NCBI GenBank assembly: GCA_017455085.1
Contig: JAFTBT010000119.1
Span: forward strand, 1-45,154
Direction: 5' to 3'
Source of the DNA: Synergistaceae bacterium
Lineage (GTDB): Bacteria > Synergistota > Synergistia > Synergistales > Aminobacteriaceae
DNA length: 45,154 nt
The translations under genes were made by a program, and so were the position numbers. Each line of letters starts with the position of its first letter. Within the stretch, counting starts at the first letter, position 1. Positions 41,162 through 45,154 of the stretch are shown piece after piece. The notes below the pieces were generated by a model that was given only the letters and a program-made list of their open reading frames with translations, did not search any database and had not been told where the DNA came from.

Positions 41162-42128
41162 ATGAAACTAGAGAGCTTATACTATTTCGCAGAGACAGCC
41201 AGAGATTTGCACATCACCCGTACAGCACACAGCCTCCACATCAGCCAACAGACTCTCAGCAACCACATCATGCGGCTTGAAGAATACTACGGCGCAAAAT
41301 TATTCTACAGGTATCCAGCACTTCAGCTCACCAGCGCAGGAAAATAAGTCCTCAACTTCGCTCACCACGTCCACCAAGAAGAAACTAACCTCAAGGCTAT
41401 TCTTGCAGACACCCTTCAAAGCAACACCGGAGAAATTACCCTCACTGCCAGCTCCCCGCGCTTCAACTACTTACCTTCCGAACGTACTCGAAAAATTCTC
41501 GGCAAAGTACCCTAACGTGATTATTGACCTCATCGACAAGACCAGCGACGACTCCGAAATACTCGTGCAGAAGAATCAAGTCGACTTTGCTGTTACTGTG
41601 GACACCGAACACAAAAAGCTCCGCGTGAACGTCCGAGCAACGTATGACGACCCCGTGTATTTCTGCGTGTCGGATAAATTGCTCAGGAAACATTACGGCC
41701 AAGAGTCTGAATCCATCAAGGCAAAGGCATTCAGTGAGGGGGCAGACATGAAGGATTTTGTGCGGCTTCCGTTCTCCTGATAGTGTCTCCATTGGGAAGG
41801 ATGGGCAAGAGAATAGCTCAGTGTTTCAGCTACGCAGGATATGAGCCTAATGTGTACCTGAAGGCAGGCTATACCACGATTATGGCTCCGTTGTGCAATG
41901 CGGCTCTCGCGGGGTGTTTTACGTCACACATGAAGCTTGCTAGGTGGCACTATCACATGAACAATCAAAGGTAATCCGGTGCTGCTGAAGATATACGTGA
42001 TCTACAGCAAAAAAAGATACCTGAATCATCACTGCAGGTACTTCATTGACTTACTGGAGGAGCAATTTTCTGTGATAGGCGGCGAAAAACTCGCGAGGAT
42101 AAGTACAGCAAAAACCAACACACTTTAA
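41162..42128 (+). pseudogene. Decayed LysR-family regulator
   Basis: The HTH is intact: MKLESLYYFAETARDLHITR, then AHSLHISQQTLSNHIMRLEE. It stops at TAA 41345-41347 within LTSAGK-[stop]-VLNFAHHVHQEETNLKAILA. The effector domain continues in frame to about 41470, shifts (YLPNVLEKFSAKYPNVIIDL in another frame), stops at 41778-41780, and resumes in a third frame (SPLGRMGKRIAQCFSYAGYE). The C-terminus PVLLKIYVIYSKKRYLNHHC follows a further interruption near 41974 and ends at TAA 42126. At least two stops and two frameshifts make it a pseudogene; a short HTH peptide could still be made. Confidence 0.87.
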
Positions 42129-42143
42129 CGGAAGTCAGCACAA

Positions 42144-42186
42144 CAAAAACGGAAGGCCAAGAGTGAGTCCAGACCTTCCGCAAAAA
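42144..42186 (-). terminator. Terminator of the minus-strand ABC operon (possibly bidirectional)
   Basis: CGGAAGG (42150-42156) and CCTTCCG (42174-42180) form the stem. On the minus strand it runs into TTTTTGTTG; on the plus strand a shorter CAAAAA follows. Confidence 0.85.
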
Positions 42187-42193
42187 TCACGCT

Positions 42194-42718
42194 CTATCTC
42201 GGTGCAGGAAGTATAAACTCTTCAGATCCTCCCGCCAGCGCAGGCAGGTTTATCATGATGTCCTTGCTGCACTTCACCGCTATGGTCTTCGTGATCGTGC
42301 TGGTGATATTCCCGTCCTCGTCAAAGACTTCTGCCCTAAGCTCAAACTCCGGCCCGACTGCCTTCTTCATGTCACGCTCTCTCGGCATAAGTTCCGAAGG
42401 CCTTTCACCGTTCACGCTCACATTCACCTGCTCCAGTGCCTTGTACTCGCCGAGTGTCCTGTTGTCCAGAAATATCTGGTGTTCCCTCCCAATGTAGAAC
42501 AGCCAGAATCCAAGCGCACACAGTCCGCCGACAACTATTATCCTCTGCAGCCACCTCATCAAGAACCCGAAAAACGCTATCCTCCGCAGCAGAAACAGCA
42601 CCACGAACACCGCAAGCACTATGATTCCGCACAGCACCTCCGGACTCACTCCCAGCCTCTCAGCTAGCGCAAAATACTCCGTCAAAATATATTCTTTCGT
42701 CATAGTCATTTGCGTCAT
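42194..42718 (-). CDS. Small membrane protein at the end of the ABC permease operon
   Basis: 174 aa, unrecognised. Two hydrophobic segments (VLCGIIVLAVFVVLFLL and IIVVGGLCALGFWLFYIG), then a soluble beta-like domain of about 100 residues (LEQVNVSVNGERPSELMP..., LRAEVFDEDGNITSTITKTI). It begins 2 bases after the upstream permease stop, so it is made with the transporter. It may be an accessory subunit with a periplasmic domain. No motif identifies its function. Confidence 0.65.
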   Translation of the reverse strand: MTQMTMTKEYILTEYFALAERLGVSPEVLCGIIVLAVFVVLFLLRRIAFFGFLMRWLQRIIVVGGLCALGFWLFYIGREHQIFLDNRTLGEYKALEQVNVSVNGERPSELMPRERDMKKAVGPEFELRAEVFDEDGNITSTITKTIAVKCSKDIMINLPALAGGSEEFILPAPR

Positions 42719-42720
42719 GG

Positions 42721-43896
42721 CTACCTGCCTCCTTTGTTGCCCCGAAGACTCCTGCGGGCGGCCTCATGCTCACGATTGCGCTTCCACGCGTGAAGTACTA
42801 GGGCTATTGCGATTATCCCATACGACACAAACACTCTGAAGTACTCTCCGATTTGCGCATCACCTATGAGATTCTTTCCGGCTATGGGTGCAACGATAAA
42901 CATCAGGTGAAACAGCACCACTCCCACAAAAACGTTCGCTATACTTGCGCGTGAGACCGAAGCCCCTCCGATAAGCAACGCCGCTATCGAGAACATTCCG
43001 GCCTGATCGTGGCTGTTGTAGGTGTTCAGTGTACCCATATTCTGCAAGTAAATTATCTGCCCGTAACACGCAAGCACCGTAGAGATCACTATTGCGATAA
43101 TCCTCGTCCTGTTGACGGCTATACCTGCACTGTCAGAGACTCCCTGACTCTGCCCGATAGCCCTCATGTCTTGGCCGAGCTTCGTCTTCCTGAACCACAC
43201 TATGAACGCACAGAATAACCCTATCACGATAAGAGTACCCAGCGGAATCCGGATCGCTCCCTCCAAAAACGGAAGCTGCATCACGATAAACGCCCCAGAA
43301 TTTCCCTGCACACTGAGAAACTGTTTTGCGGCATCTGTTCCGGCTATCACTGTGGGCAGCAGGTTATCGAGTACTCCCCTGATTCCCAGAAGGCTCACCG
43401 CATTCCTGACTCCGTACCCTCGTGAAAGCAAAAGGCTAGGACTATGAATCGGGATCACCCAGCCCATCAGGTACAGCACCACTAACTGATACACTCCGTT
43501 GATGAAGAACCCCAGAATGTAGCTCGTAACCATCTCGCGGCCCTTTGCACGATTCAGGACAGCACCGCAGAAAATTCCGAGTACTATTGCGATCGGAGTC
43601 CCTATCAGGCACGCTAACACCATTCCAGGAATCCCGACTATGCCCCAGTCGTAAATGAAGAGTAATCCGATTTGTCCGGCCATCGCTCCGAGAACCATTC
43701 CGAAGTTCAAGCCCATTCCTGCCATAATCGGAATCAACAGCGACAGAATCAGGAACGAGTTACGCCCGATTCTGGTGATGAGTTCCTGAATCAGATAGCT
43801 CGCTGAATATCCGCTTAAGGGTATCGCAAACGCCGATATGATGATGAATACCGCAGGGACGGCGTTATTTGCTATGATGTCGAAAAGTTTACGCAT
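42721..43896 (-). CDS. ABC transporter permease, BPD_transp_2 type (second permease)
   Basis: 391 aa, about ten membrane segments. GMGLNFGMVLGAMAGQIGLL and AIGQSQGVSDSAGIAVNRTR are typical of permeases paired with BMP-family nucleoside or riboflavin binding proteins (RfuC/RfuD, NupP/NupQ types). It ends in a basic tail (RNREHEAARRSLRGNKGGR). It starts 3 bases after the first permease stop. The ligand is unknown. Confidence 0.85.
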   Translation of the reverse strand: MRKLFDIIANNAVPAVFIIISAFAIPLSGYSASYLIQELITRIGRNSFLILSLLIPIMAGMGLNFGMVLGAMAGQIGLLFIYDWGIVGIPGMVLACLIGTPIAIVLGIFCGAVLNRAKGREMVTSYILGFFINGVYQLVVLYLMGWVIPIHSPSLLLSRGYGVRNAVSLLGIRGVLDNLLPTVIAGTDAAKQFLSVQGNSGAFIVMQLPFLEGAIRIPLGTLIVIGLFCAFIVWFRKTKLGQDMRAIGQSQGVSDSAGIAVNRTRIIAIVISTVLACYGQIIYLQNMGTLNTYNSHDQAGMFSIAALLIGGASVSRASIANVFVGVVLFHLMFIVAPIAGKNLIGDAQIGEYFRVFVSYGIIAIALVLHAWKRNREHEAARRSLRGNKGGR

Positions 43897-43899
43897 GAT

Positions 43900-45036
43900 T
43901 TATCCACGCACCTTTCTCGTGAGCGCGTAGAGTATCATTCCGTTGCTCACTATTAACCTTATGACTTCCGACATGTCCGTCTGCAGGTAGCTGTTGATGA
44001 CGCTCGGAGTCATTGTGAGTATTCCCTGAAACAGGAACGTCCCAATAATTACGTTGAGTATGCTGGCTTTGTTGACGGAAGCACCCCCTAGAAGTATCGA
44101 CGCAACCGCAGGCAGTGCCATGTAGAACGGCCCCATGTATAACTGTATGAACCCGAAACTCTGCTCATACACGATTATTCCGATAGCACCGAGTACTGTC
44201 GAGAGCATAACACTTATTGTGCGCATGTGGTCAACGTTCACGCCTGACGCGCGGGCAAATTCAGGATTAGACCCCACCGCAGTAATAGCTGTGCCTGTTT
44301 TCGTGCGCATGAAGATCCACACAATCAGTGCCATCACCGCAAAGAATATCAGCATCCCAGTCGGAATATACAGGTGATTTATCCATTCGGGCATGGATGG
44401 GTAATCCCCTAAGTTCACAGCAAGAGAGTCATTCAGGATGTGAAGCCAATAGCCTTCAACGCTAATAGTTGTCCTGAGTCCCTGACCTGCATATCCCCAC
44501 ACCATAGAGGGATGCTTGTATGGCAGCAGCAGCCACGCTATACACATGAACGACACGGACGAGAATCCCACGTACGTAGCAATCATCATCTCGTCGCCCT
44601 TGACTCTGTTCAACAGCTTTCCGTAGAACCAGCCCAGAATCGCCGCTATGGGTACAGCTATCACTATTGCGCTGATGAACCCGATCGGAGCTTGGTATGC
44701 GTCCACAAATTCCTGAGTGAGCCACGAAATCCGGTACTGACTCGCGAATTGCACAAGCCGCGTCATGATTTCGGTGTTGAGCTCGATCGACAGCGTCGCC
44801 CCCAAAAGTCCGGCTATTATCCCCAGCGGAAGCCCGAAGTTCAGCCCGCACCCTGCCTGCACCATCGGGATCATCGCCAAAACCATCACGCCGTTCATCC
44901 CGAAACGCACTAGAGTGTTCGACAGCGAAGTATCTACCCGAACGCCCACGAACGGAGCAGCTATGAACAACGCCAGCAGGAACAAGGCGATAATGATTCT
45001 TGGCCAGCCTGCATTCTGTATAAATCTGCGTATCAT
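43900..45036 (-). CDS. ABC transporter permease, BPD_transp_2 type (first permease)
   Basis: 378 aa, about ten membrane segments. QAGCGLNFGLPLGIIAGLLG and AVGSNPEFARASGVNVDHMR match the conserved permease loops of the simple-sugar/nucleoside class. A paralogue of the next gene, it would form a heterodimeric channel with it. AAAGGAGGCTGACACATAAAC precedes the ATG (ribosome site rather distant, about 13 bases). Confidence 0.86.
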   Translation of the reverse strand: MIRRFIQNAGWPRIIIALFLLALFIAAPFVGVRVDTSLSNTLVRFGMNGVMVLAMIPMVQAGCGLNFGLPLGIIAGLLGATLSIELNTEIMTRLVQFASQYRISWLTQEFVDAYQAPIGFISAIVIAVPIAAILGWFYGKLLNRVKGDEMMIATYVGFSSVSFMCIAWLLLPYKHPSMVWGYAGQGLRTTISVEGYWLHILNDSLAVNLGDYPSMPEWINHLYIPTGMLIFFAVMALIVWIFMRTKTGTAITAVGSNPEFARASGVNVDHMRTISVMLSTVLGAIGIIVYEQSFGFIQLYMGPFYMALPAVASILLGGASVNKASILNVIIGTFLFQGILTMTPSVINSYLQTDMSEVIRLIVSNGMILYALTRKVRG

Positions 45037-45058
45037 GTTTATGTGTCAGCCTCCTTTG

Positions 45059-45154
45059 CTATTCAGTCGCAGCCATAGCCACACGAAGTTTTTCGCCCAT
45101 CATGAGCATTCCGAACTCCTCAGCCGGACTCGATGCTGGCAGTATTCCGGCAAT
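45059..45154 (-). CDS. ABC transporter ATP-binding protein, C-terminal end (partial)
   Basis: The frame is open to the window edge and ends SPAEEFGMLMMGEKLRVAMAATE, read in two parts. This resembles the C-terminus (EEFGLLM.G) of MglA/NupO-type tandem ATPases that precede such permeases. Only 31 codons are visible, so the call rests mainly on context. Confidence 0.6.
   Translation of the reverse strand: MAGILPASSPAEEFGMLMMGEKLRVAMAATE

Overview
The window looks like a chromosome segment of a Gram-negative member of the Synergistota (Synergistaceae type), probably an anaerobe. The best evidence is two proteins that end in a Synerg-CTERM-like tail (Ser/Gly run, Gly-Cys-Asn-Ala, hydrophobic helix, basic end): an intact one at 7761-8438 and a decayed one at 39580-40875. 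An [FeFe] hydrogenase, flagellar P- and L-ring genes (hence an outer membrane), a class III prepilin and a lipoprotein fit this. No 16S rRNA is present, so the assignment is by inference.

Layout. 1-3073: end of a hydrogenase operon (GltD-like flavoprotein, HydA). 3189-7764: aminotransferase, a CmcI-type methyltransferase behind a heptanucleotide repeat, SMUG1-like uracil-DNA glycosylase, acylphosphatase, LarB. 7761-17148: a Synerg-CTERM protein, then the cell-shape/flagellar block mreB(mbl)-flgF-[815 bp of repeats and leader]-flgG-flgA-flgH-flgI-GT4-flgJ-acyltransferase 3, in which two surface-glycan genes sit within a flagellar operon. 17305-25851: glycerate kinase, prepilin, ROK kinase, ApbE, DnaG, an LmeA-like protein and a DUF4153-like membrane protein. 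25972-32794: secreted TPR/propeller protein, a 40-bp tandem array, tRNA-Arg(CCU), MerR regulator, LplT-like transporter, XAT acetyltransferase, RsfS, secreted tyrosine phosphatase. 32867-35621: a lipoprotein joining a beta-helix adhesin to a tannase/feruloyl-esterase-like hydrolase, with a frameshift just before the catalytic His. 35870-39312: asd-hom-aspartokinase operon. 39580-42128: two adjacent pseudogenes (Synerg-CTERM LRR protein, LysR regulator). 42194-45154: ABC importer operon on the minus strand (ATPase end, two permeases, accessory membrane protein).

Three things stand out. First, a paralogous leader element of about 225-310 bp occurs twice, upstream of flgG (+) and upstream of the LplT-like gene (-). 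Both copies share two Shine-Dalgarno-like motifs, a 19-nt invariant block, a long-range pairing of 12-13 bp and CTTATAAA-type ends, and both run up to a start codon that has no nearby Shine-Dalgarno. I do not recognise it as a known riboswitch or mobile element. Second, gene boundaries carry short diverged 'echo' copies of the neighbouring gene end or promoter (UDG/acyP junction, acyltransferase tail, dnaG head, transporter tail, two promoters). The coding echoes differ mostly at synonymous positions, as if they were scars of recombination with diverged alleles. Third, there are several minisatellites with 36-45 bp periods and simple-sequence tracts (7-bp, 5-bp and a G run) at positions where copy-number change could alter expression.

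All calls come from reading the sequence; no database search was run.
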